DNA of 64,000 nucleotides, from contig JAHZFL010000001.1 of NCBI GenBank assembly GCA_019421345.1, positions 27,252 through 91,251 on the forward strand, read 5' to 3'. The translations under genes and the position numbers were made by a program. This document shows, piece by piece, positions 40,566 to 49,737 of this stretch; the first letter of the stretch is position 1; each line of letters starts with the position of its first letter. The notes below the pieces were generated by a model that was not told the DNA's origin, did not search any database, and saw only the letters and a program-made list of their open reading frames with translations. The DNA comes from Roseburia sp. (GTDB taxonomy: Bacteria; Bacillota; Clostridia; Lachnospirales; Lachnospiraceae).

Positions 40566-41528
40566 TTATTGTACGATCGGAAACAATATTTTCTGATTAC
40601 TCTCCTCGTACAGCTTTTCCTGATCTACGACCAGATAACCCGTCTCACTGTCCTCCGCCTTTGCCAGATGATACTGTAACTGCCATGCCAGCGCCTGCAT
40701 CCCCTGATACCCCATATGAAACTCATTGGGCACGACCAGCGCGCGGATGACCCCCTTATCAAGGTAATAGACTGCCTTTTCGGAACAGCCGATGCCATAC
40801 AGCAGGCTGCCCGTCTGTTGCGTTCCACTCAAAACGCAGTCAACCATCCGCTCCGTCTCCTCATTCTCCAGTGCAACGACAATATCTGCCTCCTCCTGCT
40901 CCGGCAGCTTTGTCTTCTGCGCGCCATCCGCCTGATTCTCAACAGTCCAGATAATTTCCGCTCCCGTCTGCGCAATCTCCTCTTGAAATCCCAAAAGCCT
41001 CTGCTGCGTGGAGAGCTTTTGCATACTGCCGCTGAAGACACCGATCTTTTTTCCTGAGAGCTCCCCTCCAAGATCATCGCACACCGCCTGTGCAAGCGCC
41101 GCCCCCATGGCACGGTTATCCGGGCCGGTAAACGCGTACACGCCCTCCGGTGCAACATTTGTCTCAACCAGCATAACGGCAGCGCTTGCCGCTGCCTGCT
41201 CCAGCTCCTTCATCGGCTGTGCGCCGCCCACCATCTGCACGAGGATACCATCCGCCCCGTTTTCGATTTCCCGCTCAATAAGCGCCAACTGCTCCTGTGT
41301 ATCCGTCAGCTTTCCGGTTGAAACAAAGCTGACATTCATGTTCTGCGCTGCCGCTGCCTGCTCAAGTCCCTGATGAAACGCGATCCAACGGTCGTTATTG
41401 CTGTCGTCTACGATCACGGAAATATTGTAAGTCTTCTCCATGCGCCCCGCATGAAGCATCCCATAGGAGGCTGCGGCAATCAGCAAAAGCAGCAGCAACA
41501 CGCCAAAATAAAGCCTATTTTTCTTCAT
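40566..41528 (-). CDS. Membrane-anchored sugar-binding-like protein linked to YesMN
   Basis: A 320-residue protein with an N-terminal TM helix (about 6-24) without lipobox and a peripla_BP_4-like domain (NISVIVDDSNNDRWIAFHQG, GADGILVQMVGGAQPM, KIGVFSGSMQKLSTQQRLLGF). Its start lies 14 bases inside the end of the kinase gene, so it is translationally coupled to it. The fixed anchor and coupling suggest it is an extracytoplasmic ligand sensor for the YesM kinase, as in three-component sugar-sensing systems of Clostridia. This is inference. Confidence 0.82.
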   Translation of the reverse strand: MKKNRLYFGVLLLLLLIAAASYGMLHAGRMEKTYNISVIVDDSNNDRWIAFHQGLEQAAAAQNMNVSFVSTGKLTDTQEQLALIEREIENGADGILVQMVGGAQPMKELEQAAASAAVMLVETNVAPEGVYAFTGPDNRAMGAALAQAVCDDLGGELSGKKIGVFSGSMQKLSTQQRLLGFQEEIAQTGAEIIWTVENQADGAQKTKLPEQEEADIVVALENEETERMVDCVLSGTQQTGSLLYGIGCSEKAVYYLDKGVIRALVVPNEFHMGYQGMQALAWQLQYHLAKAEDSETGYLVVDQEKLYEESNQKILFPIVQ

Positions 41529-43380
41529 TCGCCCGCTCTCCCTTCCACTCTCTTAGCCTTCCTTCCTCAAGCTCTCTGGCATGCTCCTGTGAATATGTGA
41601 TCGCCGGAAGATGAATGCGCACAGTCGTACCCTCGTCGGGAACACTTTCGATCACAAGACCGTACGGGCTTCCAAAGCGCAGGCGGATACGGTTATGGAC
41701 ATTTAACAGGCCTACTCCCGATCCCTTTTTGGGCACACGGTGATTTTCCTTTAAAAGTCCCTCCACCGTCTCCTTGGGCATCCCAAGACCATTATCGCGC
41801 ACCTCGATATAAATATCATCCTCCCTGCGGTAACCGCGCACGAAAATCTCTCCGTCTCCGTCCATGCACTCGACACCATAATAAATTGCATTTTCCAAAA
41901 GCGGCTGCACGACAAGCTTTACCGTGCAGCAGTTCAAGATCTCATCCTCCAGCTCAAAGGAAATCTGAAACATGTTTTTGTAGCGGATCTTTTGAATGTT
42001 CATGTAATTTTTTGCATGACGTATCTCATCCTCAATGCTGATAATCGTCCTGCCGCGGCTTAGACTGATGCGAAACAGGCTGGCAAGCTGCGTGATCATA
42101 AATACCGCGTCCTCATAACGCTCCCCCTCGATCATCCACACGATCGAATCTAAGGTATTATACAAAAAATGGGGATTGATCTGCGACTGTAACGCGTCAA
42201 GCTCACTCTTTCGCTTCTGCTCCTGCTCCACCAAAATATCGTGCATCAGCTCCTGGATCTGCGCGACCGTGGAGCGCAGCGTTTTTCCAAGATGCTCGAC
42301 CTCCAAAGAGCCCCCGACATAAATCTTCGGGTTTAAATTTCCTGCCTCCCATTCCCGCACCGATGCATTCAGCCGCTTTAACGGATCGGCAATGCGTGCC
42401 GATACTAGCTGGTTCGTGATTATGATGATCAGCATGGTAAGCGCCATTGCAAGGATCACAAACATCCGCAGATCGGAAAGCCCCATCTCAAACGAGCTCA
42501 TCGGAACGACGCTCACGAGCTTCCAGCCCGTATAGCTTATGGTCTTTACCGTGACAAGACGCTTCTCCCCGCCAAACTCCTCCGTGATGCTGCCGTCCTC
42601 GTAGCCTGCCGCCGCATTATTATTTTCCTCATAAAGCCCTGTATAGATCAGCTTTTGCTTGGGGTGATAGATGATCTCCCCATTGCTGTCCGTCAGATAA
42701 ATATACTCTGCGGCACTCTCGGTATTTGCCTTTGTCAAGAGCTGCTCGATGCTGCTGTAGTTCATGTCAACCAGCAGAACGCCCAGCGCCGTACTGCCGT
42801 TATTCGTCAGCTCCACTGCCTGACTAAGCGATACGACCCAGTAATAGCGATAACTGCTGTCATCAAACAGATTCTGCACATGCGGGGCTGAAAAGTGGAT
42901 ATTCTCCATCTGACCCACCGCCTCCTTAAACCACTCCTGCCCGGTGACGTTCGTATGCTCCTTTTGCGTATCGACCGGAGCTGCCGCCACAAGCGTTCCG
43001 TCGTTCGTATAGCAGGCAATACTGATAAGGTTGTCCTTATTTGCTTCATAGAGAAGATTCATCTCCTCATCCAGCGTTTCAACGCTCAAATCCTTATCCT
43101 TAATGACGCTGTAATACATTGCGTCCGAGATCCGGCGCATATTGCGCAGGTAATCCTCCAGATTGATCGCTGTCTGGCTTAAAAGCTGCTCGGCGCTCTG
43201 CATCGTCATGTCCTGCATTTTGTTGACAAAACGCTGGTAGAGGGCAATGCCGAGCACCCCCATAAAAAGCAGCGACACGACGGTAAAAGAGATCGCGATC
43301 ATCATCTGGATCGGCTGTGACTGTATCTTACGTCTGATATATCCTATTTGCTTATTTAAAAACTGTTTTGCTTTTCTCAA
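41515..43380 (-). CDS. YesM-type sensor histidine kinase
   Basis: A 621-residue kinase: TM1 (about 25-48), an extracytoplasmic Cache-like domain (about 50-300), TM2 (about 303-325), HAMP (RIADPLKRLNASVREWEAGN), the His_kinase motif SQINPHFLYNTLDSI with the phospho-accepting His near residue 403, and a GHKL ATPase with VVQPLLENAIYYG, EVRDNGLGMP and KGSGVGLLNVHNRI. It overlaps the response regulator stop by four bases (ATGA). It probably senses a sugar directly or through the two downstream binding proteins and phosphorylates YesN. Confidence 0.92.
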   Translation of the reverse strand: MRKAKQFLNKQIGYIRRKIQSQPIQMMIAISFTVVSLLFMGVLGIALYQRFVNKMQDMTMQSAEQLLSQTAINLEDYLRNMRRISDAMYYSVIKDKDLSVETLDEEMNLLYEANKDNLISIACYTNDGTLVAAAPVDTQKEHTNVTGQEWFKEAVGQMENIHFSAPHVQNLFDDSSYRYYWVVSLSQAVELTNNGSTALGVLLVDMNYSSIEQLLTKANTESAAEYIYLTDSNGEIIYHPKQKLIYTGLYEENNNAAAGYEDGSITEEFGGEKRLVTVKTISYTGWKLVSVVPMSSFEMGLSDLRMFVILAMALTMLIIIITNQLVSARIADPLKRLNASVREWEAGNLNPKIYVGGSLEVEHLGKTLRSTVAQIQELMHDILVEQEQKRKSELDALQSQINPHFLYNTLDSIVWMIEGERYEDAVFMITQLASLFRISLSRGRTIISIEDEIRHAKNYMNIQKIRYKNMFQISFELEDEILNCCTVKLVVQPLLENAIYYGVECMDGDGEIFVRGYRREDDIYIEVRDNGLGMPKETVEGLLKENHRVPKKGSGVGLLNVHNRIRLRFGSPYGLVIESVPDEGTTVRIHLPAITYSQEHARELEEGRLREWKGERANEEK

Positions 43381-44987
43381 TTCTGCTCCAACTGACTGAC
43401 CTTATATTTGGATGGACTCACGCCAAACCGCTTCTTAAACACATAGCTGAAATAATTTGGGTCCAGATAGCCGACCTTCTCCGCGATGACATACGTTTTT
43501 TCGTTCTGTGTCAGCAAAAGCTCCACCGCCGTCTCCATACGGTAATCTGTCAGATATTGAATAAACGTCTTTCCCGTTTCCTTCTTGAATACCGTAGAAA
43601 AATACGCCGCGCTGACGTTTAAATGACCGCAGAGCATCTCAATGCTCAAATCCGAATCTGCATAATGCTCCTTTACATATTCCTTTGCACGCGTCACAAA
43701 GGATTTCGTCGTATCGGAGCGCTCGCTTGAAACCTGACGCTGCATCTTTAAACAATTATCCTTAAGCCATCTGCCAAGCGCCTCGGGCGATTCAAGCTGC
43801 ATCGCCTGTGTATATACATCCTCGTCTTCCCCAAAGATCGCCTTAAGGTTCATCCGGTTATTTGCACCGAAGCGGAAGATCTCCGTGATCAGCTCCATGA
43901 TCAGAAGCCTGTATTTTTGCAGCGACATCTTGTTGCCCGCCAGCTTCTCCATAAATTCACCGATCGCTGCAAGTAGCGGCTCGCTCCCCCCCATCTTAAT
44001 CTTCTTTAAGATTTTCTGTATGTAGGGCTCCTCCCAGGATAAATCGGTATGCTCCTGCGGCTCCATCTCCGCTATATTGATCGCTCTTGTATTTCCGTAT
44101 AACACACGATAGGACACAGCATTTTTCGCTCCCTGATAGGACACTGCAAGCTCACCCGGCCGCTTGCAGCCAGACCCGATGCCCGCTGTCACGCACGCAT
44201 TGCAGACACGCTTTGCCAGCTTGCACAGCGCGTCCATCCTGTCCGTAAATCTGGCAAGATTTGACTCCGCAAGCTGCGTAATGACGATCACATCCCCCAG
44301 ATAAGTGACAATGCGGCTGTCCCACTCTCCGGTCAACTGCTCCTCCGCAAGCTTTCGCACGGACATCGTCAAAAGAAACGGGTCAAGCTGCTGCCCACAC
44401 CCCTCCGCCGTCGTACTGATATGCAGCACACTCACCACATAATAAGGACCCTTTAAGGCAATCTGGTAATTCTTCGCATAATTTTCAATTTCAGCTTCGG
44501 GAATCCTCCCGTCCAGCAGCGATGTATAAAAATTCTCCTGCAGCAGCGGCAGACTTTCCAGATAATATTCGCGCAGCTTATCAATATTGCGCTTCTCGTC
44601 CAGCTCCTTATCAAGATTTGACTTGATCCGCTCAAATACCTCTCTAAGCTCGCCGGAATGAATGGGCTTTAGGATATATTCCTCCGCCTCAATCTTGATC
44701 GCCTCTTTTGCATACTCAAATTCGTCAAAGCCCGAAAAAATGATCACTTTGATCTTTTCATAATTTTCCTTCAGCCTGCGGCAGAGCGTTAAGCCGTCCA
44801 TATACGGCATCTTAATGTCCGTCATGACAACGTCGATCTGCAGCTCCTCCGCAAGCTCCAGCGCCTCTACGCCGTTTCTTGCATAGCCCGCAATGCGAAA
44901 CCCCATTGTCTCCCAATCGAGTTTTTTCATAATGACCTGATAGACTTCCTCCTCGTCGTCCACCAGCAATACGGAATACTGATCCAT
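43377..44987 (-). CDS. YesN-type response regulator with AraC DNA-binding domain
   Basis: A 536-residue regulator. The receiver domain (VLLVDDEEEVYQVI; phospho-Asp in VMTDIKMPYMDGL near residue 55; Lys in YILKPIHSGEL) is followed by a long linker and a C-terminal AraC-type double HTH (KEHYADSDLSIEMLCGHLNV, FKKETGKTFIQYLTDYRMETA, EKVGYLDPNYFSYVFKKRFG). Likely targets are the upstream mgl/man operon or the glycosidase genes; no binding motif is evident by eye. Confidence 0.93.
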   Translation of the reverse strand: MDQYSVLLVDDEEEVYQVIMKKLDWETMGFRIAGYARNGVEALELAEELQIDVVMTDIKMPYMDGLTLCRRLKENYEKIKVIIFSGFDEFEYAKEAIKIEAEEYILKPIHSGELREVFERIKSNLDKELDEKRNIDKLREYYLESLPLLQENFYTSLLDGRIPEAEIENYAKNYQIALKGPYYVVSVLHISTTAEGCGQQLDPFLLTMSVRKLAEEQLTGEWDSRIVTYLGDVIVITQLAESNLARFTDRMDALCKLAKRVCNACVTAGIGSGCKRPGELAVSYQGAKNAVSYRVLYGNTRAINIAEMEPQEHTDLSWEEPYIQKILKKIKMGGSEPLLAAIGEFMEKLAGNKMSLQKYRLLIMELITEIFRFGANNRMNLKAIFGEDEDVYTQAMQLESPEALGRWLKDNCLKMQRQVSSERSDTTKSFVTRAKEYVKEHYADSDLSIEMLCGHLNVSAAYFSTVFKKETGKTFIQYLTDYRMETAVELLLTQNEKTYVIAEKVGYLDPNYFSYVFKKRFGVSPSKYKVSQLEQN

Positions 44988-45026
44988 TCTTATTTCTCAC
45001 TCTCCCGACGCCCCTGCCGCTGGCAG

Positions 45027-45332
45027 CTATGCGCCATATTTTTTGTCCATACGTTTCCACAGCACTGCCATAATGACCGTGCACAGCACGATCTCTGCAA
45101 GCGCCGCATAAATGTTCACAAACGTAAGCGCCGCCATGCCAAGCGTTCCCGCTCCAAAAAATAAGATGAGCTTTCCGCCCGCGATCGCATATGCCTTCTC
45201 ATCCTTTACCGGAGGCTTATCCTTTCCGCGAATAGCGCCTACATCGTGCAGGATCAAAAGACGCATTCCATAATAAACACAGACAACAAAGATCAAAAGC
45301 TGGATTCCCACCTGTTCCAAAATCGTCTCCAT
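45027..45332 (-). CDS. Small membrane protein, 101 aa, unknown
   Basis: About 101 residues with three hydrophobic segments (about 8-27, 49-65 and 67-90) and a charged loop GAIRGKDKPPVKDEK between the first two. GGAGGT lies eight bases before ATG 45332. It opens the yesN-yesM operon behind a good promoter. I do not recognise the family; being first in a sensor operon, it might modulate the kinase, but nothing in the sequence proves it. Confidence 0.72.
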   Translation of the reverse strand: METILEQVGIQLLIFVVCVYYGMRLLILHDVGAIRGKDKPPVKDEKAYAIAGGKLILFFGAGTLGMAALTFVNIYAALAEIVLCTVIMAVLWKRMDKKYGA

Positions 45333-45384
45333 AGACAATTACCTCCACGTTTCCAAATCATAAAAATATTCCTGTTATGTACTG

Positions 45385-45413
45385 ATTATAACATCCTGCC
45401 AATATTGCCACAA
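45385..45413 (-). promoter_or_regulatory. Promoter of the yesNM operon
   Basis: Minus strand TTGTGG (45408-45413), 17-base spacer, TATAAT (45385-45390), about 53 bases before the first ATG at 45332. Confidence 0.7.
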
Positions 45414-45457
45414 TAAAAATCATTTTGTTTTTAGAGAATGTGCTTTCCTATCAAGCG

Positions 45458-45492
45458 AAAAAAATAACCTGCAAAAAGCAAGTTATTTTTTC
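45458..45492 (-). terminator. Terminator overlapping the DUF956 stop codon
   Basis: AAAAAATAAC.TGC and GCA.GTTATTTTTT form a near-perfect hairpin with an AAAAA loop and T run. The stop codon of the DUF956 gene (45483-45485) lies inside the first arm. It ends the mgl-man operon before the yesNM promoter. Confidence 0.85.
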
Positions 45493-45854
45493 CGAAACAA
45501 CCTTTTTATTCCTCTTTTTATGACGTCAAAAAAATTCAATGATCTCAAAAGCTTATCCTCGCTGACATATTTCTTTACTTCTCTTAATGTTTTTATATTA
45601 TCTCTTGTGGAAAATGTAAAATGCATGTTGTCTTTTGTGAATATCACAAAGCGGGAAATTTTTTTATGAAACAGAACCGACGCCTCAATACGATCAATTT
45701 CTTCGTATGGGATTTGAATGTAATCCTGAACATTCTTTTCATTATAAAACTCAAAAGCCTTATCTCCGATCATGACATCCCCGTAGGTCGTAAGCCCCAT
45801 CATAGACGTTGCCTTGATCGTAAAATCCACTTTTGTATTTTGTGATTGTGCCAT
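45483..45854 (-). CDS. DUF956 protein (ManO-like) of mannose-PTS operons
   Basis: A 123-residue soluble protein: ATSMMGLTTYGDVMIGDKAFEF, IPYEEIDRIEASVLF, FVIFTKDNMHFTFSTRDN, with a basic C-terminus. DUF956 members usually close man-type PTS operons and are suspected regulators of them. ATG 45854 has GGGGGT upstream; the open frame runs further upstream through a hairpin and is not believable there. It follows manZ after a terminator-like hairpin, so its level may be below that of the PTS subunits. Confidence 0.88.
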   Translation of the reverse strand: MAQSQNTKVDFTIKATSMMGLTTYGDVMIGDKAFEFYNEKNVQDYIQIPYEEIDRIEASVLFHKKISRFVIFTKDNMHFTFSTRDNIKTLREVKKYVSEDKLLRSLNFFDVIKRGIKRLFRKK

Positions 45855-45871
45855 AGCTTTTACCCCCATTA

Positions 45872-45900
45872 AGAAAAGGCCGGAGCTTCCGACCTTTTCT
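45872..45900 (-). terminator. Terminator-like hairpin between manZ and the DUF956 gene
   Basis: AGAAAAGG (45872-45879) pairs with CCTTTTCT (45893-45900), with further CGGA..TCCG pairing inside, followed on the minus strand by T-rich TTTTCTTAA. It probably lets only part of the manXYZ transcripts continue into the DUF956 gene. Confidence 0.6.
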
Positions 45901-45912
45901 GCTTCATTCTTT

Positions 45913-46830
45913 TTACATAATTCCTGCCAGATGAGCAAGAATACCAACGCCAAATAACGCGATAATGATAACGATCGGACTGACCTTCTTCTTTAACAGC
46001 CAGCAGCAAAGCAATGTGAGCAATAAAGCTGCAAGACCGGGAATCAACTGATCCAAATTCGCCTGTAACGTAGTTTCTTTGATCTGATTTAAACCGGCAG
46101 CGCCAAGGGCGTTGTATTGCTCCAGTGCGGCTTTGATGCCCGTCGCATCACCGGTGATGCTTGACCAGTCAATATAAGCGCCCGGCGCCTGCTCGACAGA
46201 TGAGACAACCGGCGTAAATTTGATATTTACCCAACGCTGAACCAGTCCGCCGATAATAAACATACCAAGTATGGACGCTCCCTGCGTGATCTTTCCGAGT
46301 AATCCTCCGGATAAGTCCTTTGTGATCTCTGTACCAACCTTGTAACCAAATTCCTGCGTATACCAGATAAACGCAAAACGAATCACATTCCATGCAACAA
46401 AGAATAAGATTGGTCCCATAATACTTCCGGAAAGCGCTAAAGACGCTCCCATCGCACCAAGGATCGGTCTTAATGTAAACCAGAAAGCAGGATCGCCGAT
46501 ACCTGCCAAAGGCCCCATCATACCAACCTTCACGCCCTGAATCGCCTCGTCATCAATTTTCGCACCATTTGCCCTATCCTCCTCCAGCGCAAGCGTTACG
46601 CCGGCAACCGGGGCGGATACATAGGGATGTGTGTTATAAAATGCCATGTGACGTTTCAATGCGGCAATCTGATCCTCTTTCCTTGGATAAAGACGTTTGA
46701 TGGCAGGAATCATGGAATAACACCAGCCGCCGTTTTGCATACGTTCATAATTCCATGAGCCTTGCAGGAACTGATGACGAAACGCCACAGAAAAGCGATC
46801 TTTTTTCGTTAATTGTATTTTTTCAGACAC
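45913..46830 (-). CDS. manZ: PTS mannose-family transporter subunit IID
   Basis: A 305-residue IID component: RHQFLQGSWNYERMQNGGW, MAFYNTHPYVSAPVAGVTLALEE, VGMMGPLAGIGDPAFWFTLRPILGA, and C-terminal TM segments (LAALLLTLLCCWLLKKK). With IIC it forms the membrane channel for mannose-type sugars, phosphorylated by IIAB. It lies 24 bases after manY. Confidence 0.94.
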   Translation of the reverse strand: MSEKIQLTKKDRFSVAFRHQFLQGSWNYERMQNGGWCYSMIPAIKRLYPRKEDQIAALKRHMAFYNTHPYVSAPVAGVTLALEEDRANGAKIDDEAIQGVKVGMMGPLAGIGDPAFWFTLRPILGAMGASLALSGSIMGPILFFVAWNVIRFAFIWYTQEFGYKVGTEITKDLSGGLLGKITQGASILGMFIIGGLVQRWVNIKFTPVVSSVEQAPGAYIDWSSITGDATGIKAALEQYNALGAAGLNQIKETTLQANLDQLIPGLAALLLTLLCCWLLKKKVSPIVIIIALFGVGILAHLAGIM

Positions 46831-46854
46831 TTTGCATATCCTCCTTCCACGAGC

Positions 46855-47661
46855 TTAATAATCGTTTAAAATATCACCCAGCGGATCACCCGAACCGGTA
46901 CTTCCATTAGAGCCTCCGCTTTCTTTCAGCCCCAGATATACCAATGCGATGACAACACCGATGATGCCCAAACCGATCAATGTGATCTGAGAAATGCAGG
47001 CAAGCACAAAACCCAACGCAAAGAACGGCCATGTTTCCTTTGTTGCCATCATGTTGATAACCATTGCATAACCAACCGCAGCAACCATTCCTCCACCAAT
47101 GCTCATACCATTAGCCAGCCATGTCGGCATCGCTTCCAATGCCCCCTGTACAGCTTCTGCCGGTATGTAGCATAATGCGATCGCAGGAATCGCAATACGA
47201 ATCCCCTGCATCAGTATCGCAATCATCTGCCACATTTCAATCGCTTTAAAATTGCCCTTTTCTGCGGCGTTGTCCATAAAATGAACGATCGGGATCGCCA
47301 GCGTACGGCAAATCATCGTTAAGAATAATCCCGCTACGGATAATGTGATCGCAACCGCGATCGCACTTGTGATCACGGCAGATGAATCCGTTGCCCCGCC
47401 AAGCCCCTTTACCATGATGATGGCGCTGGCAACGGAGGCAAGCGCCGCATCCGGTGCGATGGCAGCGCCTACATTCGCCCATCCAAGAGCGATCATCTGA
47501 AGTGATCCACCTAAAATAATACCTTCTTTTAAATATCCACTTACCAAGCCGATCAACGTACACGCAACAATCGGCTGGTGAAACTGAAATTGGTCAAGAA
47601 CACCTTCCATACCAGCCAGAAGGGCGACAACCGCAATCAGTAAAATAGTAATTACAGACAT
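46855..47661 (-). CDS. manY: PTS mannose-family transporter subunit IIC
   Basis: A 268-residue polytopic protein: GMEGVLDQFQFHQPIVACTL, GLVSGYLKEGIILGGSLQMIALGWANVGAAIAPD (split here from one continuous IIC signature), GNFKAIEMWQM, then VGYAMVINMM. The start ATG 47661 has AGGAGGA upstream. It is part of manXYZ. Confidence 0.94.
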   Translation of the reverse strand: MSVITILLIAVVALLAGMEGVLDQFQFHQPIVACTLIGLVSGYLKEGIILGGSLQMIALGWANVGAAIAPDAALASVASAIIMVKGLGGATDSSAVITSAIAVAITLSVAGLFLTMICRTLAIPIVHFMDNAAEKGNFKAIEMWQMIAILMQGIRIAIPAIALCYIPAEAVQGALEAMPTWLANGMSIGGGMVAAVGYAMVINMMATKETWPFFALGFVLACISQITLIGLGIIGVVIALVYLGLKESGGSNGSTGSGDPLGDILNDY

Positions 47662-47687
47662 ATGATTTCCTCCTAAAATTCCATGTA

Positions 47688-48668
47688 TTATCGCAATTCC
47701 GCTTTGGCCTTTTTCAACAAGTCTTCAATATGCTCCGGAGAATCCGCCGGCACTTTACGAACATCAAATTTAATCCCCTTTGCCATAAGCTTTTCGATTG
47801 TTTCAACGTCATCCCGATCCATCGCAACAGTCCTTGAACATACGACCTTACCAACCGCATGAGCCATAGATCCGAGATTAAGCTCCTTGATGTCTACACC
47901 GCCCTCGATCGTACGCAATGCATCCTGCGGCGTTTCAAACAGCAGCAATGCCTTCGTCGCGCCAAACCGGACATCCTTGGCAACCTCGATCATTTTAGCA
48001 ACAGGAACGACATTTGCCTTCACCCCCGGAGGCGCTGCCTGTTCGATCATGCTCTTTCTCAACTTATCTTTACTTACCGCGTCAGATACGACAATGATGC
48101 GTGTCGGTGAAACAGCCTTTGTCCATGCTGTCGCAACCTGCCCATGAAGCAGACGCGTATCAATACGCGCTAATACATATTTGATCTTTCCGTCTCCCAG
48201 GACCGTCCCCTCGGGAATTGCTCCCTTCGGGGCTGAAACGGAAACCTCCGTTTCAGCCTTTGTGGGTTCTAATGCTTCCGGACGGACCTTTACGCCGTCT
48301 CTTGCTTCCCCAAGCACATGCGCGGCAATTTCATGCGCCTTATCCATAGACATTCTTGCGTCATAGACTTCAATGAGCATCGGCAGATTCACTCCCGTTA
48401 CGATCGCCCATTTGTCTTCATGCCCGGAAATCAGACTATTTGCCTGATTAAAGGGTGTTCCTCCCCAAATGTCAACCAGAAACAGGACTTCATCCTGATT
48501 TTCAAAGGAAGCGATCGCAGCTTCCATTTTCGCCTTAATATCCTCAGGTCCTTCACTGGGCATCAAAGTACAAGCTGCACACTCCCTCTGCTTTCCAAAA
48601 ATCATTTCGCCAGACTGTAAGATACCATGCGCAAATTCACCATGACTGGCAATGATAATTCCTACCAT
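47688..48668 (-). CDS. manX: PTS mannose-family fused IIAB component
   Basis: A 326-residue cytoplasmic phosphocarrier. IIA domain (1-130): IIIASHGEFAHGI with the phospho-His at position 10, and FLVDIWGGTPFNQA. A linker is rich in Glu/Val/Ala/Pro. IIB domain (165-326): LARIDTRLLHGQVATAWTK with the phospho-His. It starts 61 bases after mglC with no terminator between, so it seems to be read from the mgl transcript. No LevR-type sigma-54 activator or -12/-24 promoter was seen. Confidence 0.95.
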   Translation of the reverse strand: MVGIIIASHGEFAHGILQSGEMIFGKQRECAACTLMPSEGPEDIKAKMEAAIASFENQDEVLFLVDIWGGTPFNQANSLISGHEDKWAIVTGVNLPMLIEVYDARMSMDKAHEIAAHVLGEARDGVKVRPEALEPTKAETEVSVSAPKGAIPEGTVLGDGKIKYVLARIDTRLLHGQVATAWTKAVSPTRIIVVSDAVSKDKLRKSMIEQAAPPGVKANVVPVAKMIEVAKDVRFGATKALLLFETPQDALRTIEGGVDIKELNLGSMAHAVGKVVCSRTVAMDRDDVETIEKLMAKGIKFDVRKVPADSPEHIEDLLKKAKAELR

Positions 48669-48729
48669 CTTTTTTCTTCCTTTCCATAAAATGCTTAAAA
48701 CACTAAACAGGCATTCTCAAAATCATCAT

Positions 48730-49719
48730 TTATTTCTTTGCAATGTATTTTCTGATATCCAGAGAAATTGCAATGAAGATTACAATACCGATCGCAATCC
48801 ACTGTGCATTTGCATCCATACCCAGATACTGTAATGCAACCTTCAAAAGCTCAAAGACTGCAACACCGATGATCGCCGAAGACACGCGTCCGCGTCCGCC
48901 GGTTACGGATACACCGCCGATCGTACATGCCGCGATCGCCTCCATCTCATAGCCGTATCCAAGCTGTACGGACGCTCCGCCTGATTTTGCACCGAGCATA
49001 AAGCCCGCAAGACCGTACATTGCAGCCGCCTTCATATAGATCAAAATCAAAGTTTTCTTTACCGGAACACCTGCAACCTCTGCTGCCTGCGGGTTTCCTC
49101 CGATCGCGTACATATATTTTCCATGACGTGTCATGTTAAAGATAAACCATGTGATCGCTGCAACAATAATGGCAATCCAGATCAGATAATTGATGCCTAA
49201 GAATTTCCCGGAAGCTACATTGGTATACTCCTTCACATAACCGCCCAGCGGTGTCGCATTTGTATAAATCATACAAATACCGTATACGATCTCCATCATC
49301 GCCAGTGTTGCAATAAACGGAGGCACGCTTAGGTGTGCGATAAAAAATCCCGTCACAGCTCCGAACGCTGCGCAGATCAGCATTACGATGATCGCTACCA
49401 CAAACACATTCATCGGCTCTCTCTCCGGAAAAAACTTACCGGAATAATCCATACGCTGCAGCAGCGTACCGGCGATACAGCCGCCAAAGCCGATCATACG
49501 TCCTGCCGACAGGTCGCAGCCTGCCGTGATAACGCAGCCTGCAATTCCAAGCGCGATCACAAGACGCGGGCTCATATTCATAAGAATGTTCATTAAGTTA
49601 TTGCTTGTAAAGAAGTTATCCGAGGTAAAGCCCGTATACAATACCAGTATAAGCATTACCATGATGACTCCGTTATTGATCAAAAAATCATTGATCTTCT
49701 GCTGACTTGTCTTTTCCAT
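48730..49719 (-). CDS. mglC: Galactose/methyl-galactoside ABC transporter permease
   Basis: A 329-residue permease of the ribose/galactose (BPD_transp_2) family with about ten TM helices: GCDLSAGRMIGFGG, GFFIAHLSVPPFIATLAMM, GKYMYAIGGNPQAAEVAGVPVKK (cytoplasmic loop), ACTIGGVSVTGGRGRVSSAI. It follows mglA by 18 bases. Confidence 0.94.
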   Translation of the reverse strand: MEKTSQQKINDFLINNGVIMVMLILVLYTGFTSDNFFTSNNLMNILMNMSPRLVIALGIAGCVITAGCDLSAGRMIGFGGCIAGTLLQRMDYSGKFFPEREPMNVFVVAIIVMLICAAFGAVTGFFIAHLSVPPFIATLAMMEIVYGICMIYTNATPLGGYVKEYTNVASGKFLGINYLIWIAIIVAAITWFIFNMTRHGKYMYAIGGNPQAAEVAGVPVKKTLILIYMKAAAMYGLAGFMLGAKSGGASVQLGYGYEMEAIAACTIGGVSVTGGRGRVSSAIIGVAVFELLKVALQYLGMDANAQWIAIGIVIFIAISLDIRKYIAKK

Positions 49720-49737
49720 TTTCTTTTCCTCCTACAA

